A stretch of 64,000 nucleotides of DNA, taken from Asterias amurensis (Eukaryota; Echinodermata; Asteroidea; Forcipulatida; Asteriidae). Made by a program: the position numbers and the translations under genes. The notes under the pieces are model-generated. The model made no database searches. It was not told the origin of the DNA and saw only the letters and a list, made by a program, of their open reading frames with translations. The number at the start of each line of letters is the position of its first letter. Within the stretch, counting starts at the first letter, position 1. The stretch is taken from positions 22,835,202 to 22,899,201 of the forward strand of contig NC_092653.1 of NCBI RefSeq assembly GCF_032118995.1, written 5' to 3'. This document shows, piece after piece, positions 11,301-23,300 of this stretch.

Positions 11301-14300
11301 TAATAATGCAATTTAGGTAAACTCTTGATCACAACACTGAAAAAATCAAAGTTGTGATCAAGAGTTTACCTAAATTGCATCTAACTACCAACACAGATGA
11401 ACTTTCACGCTAAAGTCAATAATAGTTAAGGTTTCTTTCACAGCGCTGATTTTCATCACTTAGTGACGCTCAAGGCTTGTCAACAAGCCGTATTTTCCTA
11501 CAATATATTGTGGAGCTTTGTTTTTGAAGTATGAGACCTATTCATTTTCATACATGAAGCACCAATGAATGAACTCAAGCTTTAGTGTTTCTGTTCAACA
11601 GAGTGTGGGTTCGAGTCCCGGTCTTTACACTTGTGTCTCTAAGCAATTGCTTCTCTCCACCCAGTGGTAAATGGGTACCTGTGAGGGCAGAGATGGTTCT
11701 TGTGATTGATTTAATGTAGCTCAGTAGCGCAAATGTTGCACAGGCTGTACACTCCCCAGGGAGCTGAGATGGTTTAAGGAATGAATTAATGGCCCAGTGA
11801 CCAGGGGTAGTAATGTTTGAAGCGCTTTGAGATGCCCTCTAGGTGTAAAAAGCACTACATAAAAACTGGTTATTATTATTATTAATGTGCTGCTGATCAA
11901 ACCAGGAACATCATTCAATAAGTGTACTGGGTTATTTAACAGTTTAACATGCATGCAATACACAACACACATGACCAACAGCTTTAAGTCCCATCTGAGG
12001 GATGCAGATTATTATCATTATTTTTCTCAGGTTTCCTATGAAAAGCACACTGAAGATTTGTTTCTATTTGTTCCAATCTTAGGCAATGGATACAAAGGCC
12101 CTCATCAAATTGAACTTCCACAAGAATGCTGGTGGTAAGTTGCAACCTTGATAGAATCAGATCTAATTTACCAATAAAAGCAATTTCTTGGCATTTTGTA
12201 ATGATTATACAGAAATGAATTGTCTCTTAAAGCCATTGGACACTTTCAGTAAACAGTGTTGTCCAAGGCCCACACTTCGTGTATGACAACTTATATATAA
12301 AATAACAAACCTGTGAAAATTTAGGCTCAATCGGTCATCGGAGTCGGGAGAAAATAACGGGAAAACCTACGTACCCTTGTTCCGCACGTTCGCCGTGTCA
12401 TGACATGTGTTTAAAATAAATCCGTAATTCTCAACAACGAGAATTTATAATTGTTTTAATGTTTTCTCAAAAAGTAAAGCATTTCATGGAATAATATTTC
12501 AAGAGAAGTCTTTCACCATGACCTTCTGTAAACCCTGTAAGTTATTTGTAAATCTGTGATTTTTTTTTTTCTGTTCCGAAAGTGTATAATGGCTTTAAGG
12601 GATAATCTTCAGATACATGTACGTGTACCATTAACTTTTGCAAGAAAATGTTGGTGTATATCAAAAATGAGAGTCTCAAAATATTTGTCAGTTGTGTAAC
12701 ATTCATTGTCTTCTTCCAATTTAATCAATTAAGTGTTTGGTTTCTTTTAATAATATTTTCTCCCTATAGGTAAATACCATTGTCCGGTCACCTTTAAAGT
12801 ATTCAATGCAAACACACACATTGTTGGCGTCAAACCTACAGGCAATGTGTATGCGTATGAGGTAAGTTTTTATGCTAATAAATATTGTTAGTAATGCCTT
12901 TTGTCTAGTGCCTTTAAGTTTGAAATGTAATTATACTTCAAACTTCAATTTTTGTCTACATGTCTTCAAATCCGTTGCTCACCGGTCGCCATCATACATG
13001 TTCATATCTGACATTCTATATCTATATGTCCTACCGAGTTCTCTACACTCTTCCTCAGAGAACCTCTTGGCCGAACATCGCATCGTCTCTAGAACTGGTT
13101 TACGTGCATTTTCTGCTGCTGCTCCAAATGTATAGAACTCATTACCATCACATCTTTGCCATGCAACTACACTTGGACAATTCAAGAAACTACTCTAGAC
13201 TCATTAATCCTGAAATACTTGACTGTTTTATTTGACTATCAGTGGAACATCTTCTTGAGTTTTGACTTTTTGTTGTATCTTCTGTAGGCACTTTATATCC
13301 TTAGGAAAAAGGTGCCTGATATAAATGCTGGTATGTATGTATGTATGTATACAATTTGAACCCTGTTTGGACTTTGATAACTATTCAGGCAATTGAGCAG
13401 CTGAACATCAAGACCAAGAACTGGAAGGACCTTTTGACGGATGAACCAATCACCAGAAAGGACCTTATCACGCTACAAGATCCCAGCCATTTGGACAAGT
13501 TCAATATCTCTGCCTTCTATCATGTGCAGAATAACATCAAAGTGGAGACTGAAAGTAAGTGCCACAACAGCATTGATAAGACATCATTACTCAAACCTAT
13601 ACTCTGATCAGCAGAGGTTGGTTCGAATCCCAATTATGACACCTGTGTCCTTAAGCAAGACGCTTAATCATGAGCAAGACAGAAAGCCATTGGTCATTCG
13701 TATTGTATAACACAGGTAAACGAACCCCTTGCACTTACACTGTGAACGATCTGGATGTGATTTCTCACAAAAATGGTAAGGTGGCTCACTTGGATGTGAT
13801 ATTGGTAGGGCTTGTATGTGATATTGGTAGGGCTTGGACGTGATATTGGTAGGAATATAATATCACATGCAAGTGAGCCACCTCACCATTTTCGTAGAGA
13901 AATCACATCCAGGCCGTTCACAGTGTTATCAAAAAGAGAAGGGCTTCGCCCCTAGTGTTCCTGGTTTTATAAATTACAATGTCCCTTTCACATATATTAC
14001 ATTTATTTGTCTACTTTGTTCTCTCACTGCTCTGGTTTGTATTTAAACTGGATACAAAATAAACTTGTTAGAAAAACTTTGTCTCTGAAGTTAAACCTTT
14101 TTGTTCATCATATCCTCAGGTGAAAAGAGAGCAAAGGAAGGAGCAAATTACTACATGAATTCTACCAACTCTGAGACTAAGAACATTCTGAAGGAACTGT
14201 ACAGAGACTACAAACCTGCAGTGAGTACTTGGGAGCTAGCCTGATAGACCGTGCAAAGCTCACACAAATTCAACCATTTTAGGCAACTGTTGTCTTTCTC

Positions 14301-17300
14301 TGTTGGCATCGACATACACATAAATAATCAAACACATGAACACAGTCTACATAGAGCTGTTAATTCAGGACTTGCAACAAGCAAAAAGACTAATTTTTAC
14401 ATTTTGTTGAAGCACAGAATGGTTTGTAATGAAGCACCACGATTTCAGGAGCTCTTTATTTGCGGATCAACTAAGTCCTGATAATGGTTAAAAGTTAGCC
14501 TAAGTGGAGAACCTTGCATGTCGTGCACATAATGGTCTGGCGTCACCACCTTGCAAAGCAGCCCACTACCCTTAGTTGTAGCAGCTTCTTTTCATTTGTA
14601 TTTGAAGTGAGTTGATTTACATGTGTGAATTTTGCACATAAAGAATGATGTAGTGATTAGCCCATGCATGGATGGGTAGGAGAGCTTGTGGAGTGTGCAG
14701 TGTTACTTTTAATATTACCATTATCAATAGTAAGTATTTATGCACTTGTTTCAGGCCTTAAGCTTGAACTGTTCTTTTGACATTTTTTTTTAAAGGAGAA
14801 GAAGGAAGATGACACAAAGGGTGCAGACCACCTAAATGCTGTAAGTATTTCAGTGTTGATTATTCAAGAATGTACCTGACTTAAATTTGCTCCTACTCTA
14901 ACTTACTCCGTAGACTAACAAATGTTCTCATTCTCCTTCATTGATTAACAACAAAAATAAGAGATTTCACTACCAGAATCCCAAACTGCAGTTTTTTAAA
15001 AGGGTCAGGGATTCTGTTTGTACTACACAGGTTTGCTTCAGAAATGTAAATAATAGATTGTGTAAATGTAATTTCTGGATGTTATATGCTAACATAGCTC
15101 TGTGTGTTGACAAAATAGTCATATTGATATCATGACATGTGTCCTGTTCGTTGTATTGGTATATTTGATTAACATTATCACATGGTGGTAGAGAATCGAA
15201 AGTCAGATATTGAAAACATCAACATTATGAGAAACAGAGTATGTTTACTCTCATTTAACTAAATGGCACCCAAAACAACGATTTTGACTAATACGGAGAC
15301 GGCCAACATACATGTAGGGCTGGATAGCTCAGTTGGTAGAGTATCAGTACGTTTATCTGGAGGTGGTTGGTTGGAATCCACCTTAAGTAAATTTTGTTGT
15401 AGTTCAAACCCAAACCATTTAATTAAATACTTTTCAACTGTTTATAATAATTCATTTGGTATGGAAATGTGAGTCTTTATTTTTGATTTTGTTAAGTACC
15501 GTTAGTTTGTTTTATTGTATATATACATGAGTTGCTGTAGTGAAATGCATTTTGGTTTTTGAATTGATTTAAAATGTTTACAACTGTGCCTAAATTCTCA
15601 AGTGATGGGCATAAACAACATAATAACAAACTGATGTACACTAAAACAACATTCATAAAAACCCCAGACAGTTTCTCTACTCCTATTGGTGGAGTGGGGG
15701 TGTTTAAGCGGTTGATAATGACCAGTGTTTATAACCGGCTGGCTTCCGCATGTCAGGCGCGCAAGATTATCACGCGGAACGCAATTCATAGCTATTAGAA
15801 ACAGCGCGTAATCTACTTCTAAGCGCGTGCGCGTATTCTATTTCTAAGCGTGCGCGTGTACACACAACCCACACGCAACAGACTCTTCACAAAGTTTTTG
15901 ATAAAAATATTTAAAACCTCAAATTTTCAACTGTCGTCTGTAATTGTATTATTTTTTCTTCGTTTTTTAACAAAAGGGCATTTATGAACGGGAATAAAAG
16001 AGTGGTGACTTGTTCTTTTTCACATGACAATTCGACCTTGCTGGCTTTAAACAGCCGTGTAAGAACTTGTCGCTACCCTTTTATTCCCTTAATAAACTAT
16101 AGCATTATCTTTTTTTCTGATACATGGCTACCCTTTGTATGTTTAGGCTCACTACAGCACTGGAATGGTTGCAGCAGGTTTCACCTCTACAGTCATGAGT
16201 CCAGAAACATCACAAAAAGCAGGTAAGCAGCGTTGGGTTGGTCTTTCCTTTTATATCATCTCGTATAATCGTTGCGGTACCCGCTGCCAAAACATAGGAT
16301 TCGAACTGCCTCTAGATACCGGGCAACCTCGGTAGTCTAGTTGGTAAGACACTGCTCTGGGTTACAATGGTCATGGGTTCGAATCCCTCCCGAGTAACAT
16401 GCCTGTGATATTTTTTCACAGGACTCGGGAAAGTACTGAGTTTACAGTGCTAACACACATCGGTGTATGGGTAAAAAACAAAATTAATATTTCCTTTTAC
16501 TGTTCATACAATTTGCTGGCCTGAGAGTTTAAAGGTGGGGTCATAGATTGATTTTTTCTGAGAATTTTTACCAATCCATGACCCTACATGCTAAACCCTT
16601 AATAGATATCATGACATAAGATTCTTACCATACCTGAAATAATTTTTCCTTTTTTAAAGACACTGGACATCTGTGGTAATTGTCAAAGACCAGTCTTCTC
16701 ACTTGGTGTATCTCAACATATGGACAAAATGACAAACCTACAGTGAAAATTTGAACCTAATTGGTCATTGAATTTGCGAGATAATAATGGAAGAAAAACA
16801 CCTTTGTCACACGAAGTTGTGTGCATTAAGATGCTTGATTTCGGGACCTCAAAATTTACATCTGAGGTCTCAAGATCAAATTCAAATATTTTTGTGGAAA
16901 TTTACTTCTTTCTCGAAAACTATGTTACTTCAGAGGGAGCTGTTTCTCACAATGTTTTATACTATCAACCTCTCCCCATTACTCGTTACCAAGTAAGTTT
17001 TTATGATAACAATTATTTTGAGTAATTACCAAAAGTATCCAGTGCCTTTAGAACAGTCTACAAGAAACAGTTACCGCACATAATTAATAAGTACTTTTCA
17101 TTTCACATCATTTTCATTTAGCTGTAATTGATGAGGATGTTATCAGGTACGAGCGAGTGAAGAAAAAAGGTTATGTTCGTCTGATGACCAGCAAAGGAGT
17201 TCTGAACCTTGAGCTTCACTGTGATTTGGTAAGTATTGATTGAATTATAGAATAACAGTGTCAGGACCCAGTCTTCAGTGGTAATGACTGTTACTTACCC

Positions 17301-20300
17301 ATTAATACAATCTTGTCAATGAACAAAACAAACAAAACCTGATAGATATGTTATGAGTTGGTGACTTTTCTTTTCTGTGGTATTCTCAAACTTTTTGTAG
17401 CCGTGTTCAAGCTGTATCTTTAATCTGATAAGTTTTTGTGTAGCGCCTATTCTCTTTCATATGGTCCAATATGAATGCATTTTTTTTAGAACTTATTCAT
17501 ATATTGGCTTCATGCTTTCTGATGTGTGTGTTTATTTTGTGGCTTCATGCTTTCTGATGTGTGTTCATTTTGTGCGATATGAGTTTGTGACTATCCTCAA
17601 ACTGTTTGTAGTCACGTTAAGTGCTGTGTTTTTAGGATGAGAAGTGTTTGTTTAGCACTTAGTCTCTTGCATATGATTCAATATAAATGCATATTTATAA
17701 GAACCAAACAGTGTATTGGTTTGTGCGTTACAATGTGCCAGCTACCTAAGCAAAAAATACTTGATGTCTCGATGTCTGCGCAGTCTTGCATACACTTGTA
17801 CACGCGCATGCATGCGGCATCGACTGCTCAACAACTCGCAAAAATGTGACCAAGACCCAAGTGGATAAAATCTTCAAGGTTAGTTATAGTTAATTTCCAA
17901 ACTGCTGTTTGTTTCACTGTTTGTTGAATTGCTATTAAGTATGCACCTTTTTATCTGATCATACTGAATTTCTCTTTTTATTGTATAGTTTCATAGAAAA
18001 TAAAACACAACACAAATTTGTGTATGTTGTGCCATATCCTCTATTTTGCAACTACCAAGTTGCATATATGTGGTATTTCATTATGTGGTATTTTATGTTG
18101 TTAATGTACTAATATGCTTTCCATAGATTGATCATAAATGTTGACACTCATGGACTTGATAAAGTGTTTTTGGGGTGAAAATTCTTCCTCTGATTGTTTC
18201 TGAATGCGCTAAATTTCTGTGTATTTTATGATGTAGTGTATATATTATGTTGTGTACATTTTCTGTGTATTTATAATGTACATACGTATGTTTTCAGACC
18301 ATACAAGTTCATTAATATTGAATTTATTTGTTGCTTTGTCGTTCTATCTTTGATCTTTTCCAGCTGCTTTTGAGTTGTACTATTGATTAATGTTGTTTTA
18401 ATCAGTTTATAAAGATATGCAATATACTTGTATTTTGTTTATTTCTATGATTGTTTTTATATTTGTATTTCTGGCATGTGTATTTTCGTCACCCCTCCCT
18501 CTTTATAATCTGGCTCCAAGATTCCATTTATATTAATAAAAAGTAAAATTTGCATTGTACTTGTTTATTACCAGTTGGTTTTCATATTTATATTATTGAC
18601 ATTCATTTATTATATTCTTTAACACACCATTCCCTTTTTTAATCCATCTTCAAGGTGACCCTATGTTACAACGAATCCATAGAAACCAAATAATTTGATT
18701 CAGATTTTAAACATTTTCTATTCCAGGTCAAAAAAACATGTGAGAATTTCTTAAAGTTGATTGCCAAGGGCTACTACAAGGGAACGATATTCCACAGGTC
18801 CATCAAAAACTTCATGGTAAGCATTCAAGTTTCATTTAGTGGGTACTTACTGTTTGCTTTCAAACTGCATTTTCAGAGACTGTTCACCATTTATATCATT
18901 AACATTTTGCTATGTACAATGTAGTCATCATGTACAGTGATCCATCAATAAACTACAAAGTTCTCTGTTTTTTGTTGTGCTTTTCAGTCACCAGTCAACT
19001 TTTCAGACAACTACTAAGTTAATTAAAAATAAAAAAGTTTATTAAAACTGTAATACTCTTTGAACATTCATGTTTTTTTTCTTCAATGTTTGCTTTTATT
19101 TATACCTCTGTACATAGATTCAAGGCGGGGATCCAACAGGAACTGGCAAAGGTATGTTTTAACATTTACTCAAAACTACCCATTATTGCATTAAGTGTGA
19201 ACCATAAGCCATTATATAGTGTCTATGTTGTATAAATATGTTGTACTTTCTTTGGTATTTGTATAAATTTTGCTTGTTCAGCCCCATGAGCATCATGCCT
19301 GACGGACCTGAGCGCTCTATAAGAGGCCACTATTATTATTATTATTAATATTTTCACACAAGAGTAATTTAGCATGGTTCCTTTGGTTAAATGTAGCATG
19401 GTTGTAAAATTTTTACAAAATTTACCTTGTGTGAAACGACAAAAATTTTTTTTTACTGACCAGGGTCCCTTGTAAAATCTTGTCAAACATTGCTACATTT
19501 TGTTGGAGTTCCAGACCTCTTCCAAATTTTGACCATGGACGTGACCGAAATTATCATTTGGTCAGACATCCTGTGTGATGTCTTTCACACTGCACATGCA
19601 AGGCAACATTTTTGTGTGACCTTTTGCATCGCATGTCAAGGGGCAGTAAAAACCATGCATGCTGGTGCTGCTTCTTACAGGATTGTTTAGCCCATGATGG
19701 TTGTTGGCTGTATGAAAGCTTGCTAAATCATGCACAACAACAACGATGAAACCATGCTGACCATTTTGTAATTGCAAAAAGATATATAGCAATAATTGAG
19801 CTTTAAAAAATACATGTTTTCTCAATTTGTTTATCTTCCAATAGGGGGTGAGTCTGCGTGGGGTGACCCAATTAAGGATGAGTTCAATCTAGGCCTTTCT
19901 CACACAGGCCGAGGTATTCTCAGCATGGCCAACTCGGGACCAGACACCAACAAATCACAATTGTAAGTATGTGCTTCACACGTCCACCATTTCTGCCTTT
20001 GTTTGGAGCCCTGCTTGTAGAGTGGGTCACTTGGGGGTGACCTGAGGTGCATGCAGTCAACGCGAGAGGGCGATTGTGATCATTCGATTAGCTCTTGTCA
20101 GGGGCTCACCCGAGTGAGCACTGCGGGGTCGACCCAGGGAAGCTAAACGAATGCACCCATTGTGGGGAAGAGTTTTTCTGGACATAATTTCTCTAACCAT
20201 TTTGCAGAATTTTTTTTATTAAATTTTTCGAAACCAAACAAGGTGTATTTTTGATTTTTGTTCATGTATATTTTGTATCAAACTAAATTTTATCACACTT

Positions 20301-23300
20301 TACTACTAATGCCACCAAATATGTCATTTCATGTTGGTCGTTCAACTTTTCAAGTTCAATAGCATTTGTTTATTACATTTATGTACTGTGAAAGTGTATG
20401 CCTGTAGTGTATTTTTATGTTATTGCTATGGTATGAAGTATTTTCAGTTATTTATTTTAAAATAATTATGTCAACTGCATTAAAAGTGAAATGTAGTTAT
20501 CACTTTTGCCCCTAGTAGAATCTTTCTCAACACGCATAAACAGGTACCCTGCAGTAAATGTGAAACATTTAGAATTGCTTTGTTTACTATACTTAATCAT
20601 ATAGTTTAGTTTGTGTTGTTATAATTTTACTCCTGTCAAATACATCTTTCAAAACCGTTTGATAAATGAAGAAATTTTATAATGTGTTTTATTTTAAATT
20701 TATATTCTCTATTTAGTTTCATCACGTATAGATCCTGTAAGCATCTAGATAAGAAGCACACCATCTTTGGGAGGTAAGTAAATGTTCTCAGCAACGGAAG
20801 ACAATGTAACATGAAACTTTTTTATATATACCCCTGTATTATAGGCACTGCTTACATTCAATTAACTTAATTCCCCTATCCAGGGTGGATTTCACAAAGA
20901 GTTTAGACTACTCTTACTGTGAGTAAGGACGGGCTACTCAACCTTTCATAGGTCTTGCCGTATAAATTTTTAAGTTAGGACTATCATTGTAATACTGACC
21001 CCAGTCCTTCAAGTAGAATTATTAAGAGCAACATGACAAATGATGTACTCGAAAAATAACAAAAGCAAAGTGCTGTGGAGGTAAAAAAAATAAAATAATA
21101 GTAATATCAGTCAATAAGGAATGAAGAAAACAGCAATAAGCAGATTCGGTGATTGGCTCTTGACATGGTTTTTGCAGATTCCAGAAAAGCACTTAGATTG
21201 CATAAAAGTTTCTTTTATCTTCAGAAAATGGCAACTGCCCCGCTTGTAGAAAAGTTTGAAACCTGAATTTAAAGTACTTACAATTTTTCTGCTTGACTGG
21301 AGTCTGTCAGTGGATTAACCAGTAGCTGGGTATTCTTCTTTAAGGGCCCAATACTAGAAAGCTTCCATGCACAAAATTGACACAAGCAAGAACAGTTGTA
21401 TCTGCTTAACAGAAACGCTTGTATCTGCTTAGCAGAAACGATGTACCTGCCAAAATAGTATGCTACAGCGTATGTACATGACTGGTTCCCTGCATTATCT
21501 GCTTAGCAAAAATGTTAAGTGATGCTTTGCTGCTTTGAAACAAATGGGACAGATGAGCCAGGGGCTTTTGAGATAAACAGGACCAAATTTTATGAAGCTA
21601 TGTAGCCGAAAATACTGCTTGACAAATTTCTCTGCTCATTACAAAATGAGTGGGGCACCAATCACAATAGTGTAAACTTTATGGACCGTTGGTTGGTAAC
21701 CTGTTTTTTGCCAAGCTAAGCAAGATTTTCTCGTGCTTAGCAGTGTTTTGTGCTTACAGGCTCTATGAAATTGAGCTGAGGTTTGCATGAGCAACAGGAA
21801 GTGTCCTCATTTCCTCCCTATAAATCAAGACAAGCCCATCCTGAAGGTTTTTACCTGTATCAGTGTACTCTTTTAAAGGTTATTGGCGTTCATCAGACAA
21901 CTTGCATGTCAGAAAATTAGGCCTGTGTTTTTTCATAACTTGATTTCTGATTGCACAGGAAAAGACCTAGACAGAATATTAAAAAAAACCTCCTGTGAAT
22001 AAGCTGCTGGATTGGTCAGGTTGTCAAGCGAGTCTTTACCCAACCACACTGGACTTGAGCCAAAATCTAAAAGCTAAACATTAAGAGGACATGAAGAAGT
22101 CCTTGATTTACGAGGTTGACAAACATAAGTGTACAGGTGACATTTAAATGATGAACCTGATTGCTACAACAAGGGCAAACAATAGGGGTCCACCTTTGTC
22201 AGGACAAAGAATTCAACATATAAGGGTAAATGATTTTGTGTTTGTGTGTTGAAGGAAATCACATCAGAGTATTCTTTCCCTCATCTCTAGGTTGGTAGGA
22301 GGAATGGATACACTAGCTAATATGGAGAGGGTGGAGACGGACAAGAAGGACCGGCCCAAGGAGGTCATTACTATTGAAGATGCTGTCGTCTTCGTTAATC
22401 CATTTGATGAAGTAGATGAAGAGGTAAATACAGCCAGCTCTCATTATAAAGAACTCTTTTAAGAAGAGGTTCTGCTTATAAAGAGTACATTCTGAAGTCC
22501 CTCATCTCATTTCTGCTTTGTGTTTCTTTGGTTTACTCTTCTTTTTTATCAATTTTCCTGTTATGATTTGGCCAGTCCCAGTGATCTTGTTATAATGAGA
22601 GTCGGCTGTGCATTGTTCTCTTTTAACAGTGGACTACTGGCCATAGTGCTTGCCAAACACCCTCAATTTCATCAAACTCTTCCTTACCTAATCTTAGGAT
22701 TAATGTTAGGACTTATGACGAGTTAAGTTCTGTATCCATAGACATTAGGACGCATTGAAGACATCCAAAGTTAGGACTCATCCTAACTTGAGTTAGGATT
22801 AATCCTAGAGTTTCGTGAAATCGGCTGCAGGACGTGTTTCCCAGTGAGCCTGGGTGCCTAGTACATGTGGGTGCCTTACTTCCTCTTGCCTGTTATTTTA
22901 CAATCTGCTTATTTGATCTTGTTTTGCCTTTAAACATATTACTAGGCTGATGAAGTATATTCGTTTGTTTGTTTGTTTGTTTTACCTGCCATTGTACAAA
23001 TGTTAAAAACTAACCCTGCCATACCTTTTCTTAATTGCACAATGATTTAAAATTGTACATAAAGTTTGATCCATCAAACAAATGTGTAATGTGTGTAGTG
23101 CAACCAAGGTTTTGTCTTATTCACCATATTATTATTATATGAACAATGTTTGTAAGCCTAACTTTTATCTTTTTAAATGACTGTATTTTTTTCTTTGTAT
23201 TTTGAAACCAAGCTGAATGCTTGTTGAATGCTTTGTTCGACTACTTTGAAAATGTGCCTTCTAAACTTTTAATTGGCAATTGTTTTTATCTGCTCTTCTT

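Noticed and set aside
12872-13235. Overlapping plus-strand frames in PPIL2 intron 6, considered as alternative exons
   Set aside because: They match the C-terminus of a LINE reverse transcriptase with an internal break, not PPIL2.
16768-17025. Open frames of 69-85 codons inside the MITE at 16654
   Set aside because: The same body recurs in four other non-coding MITE copies with different breaks.
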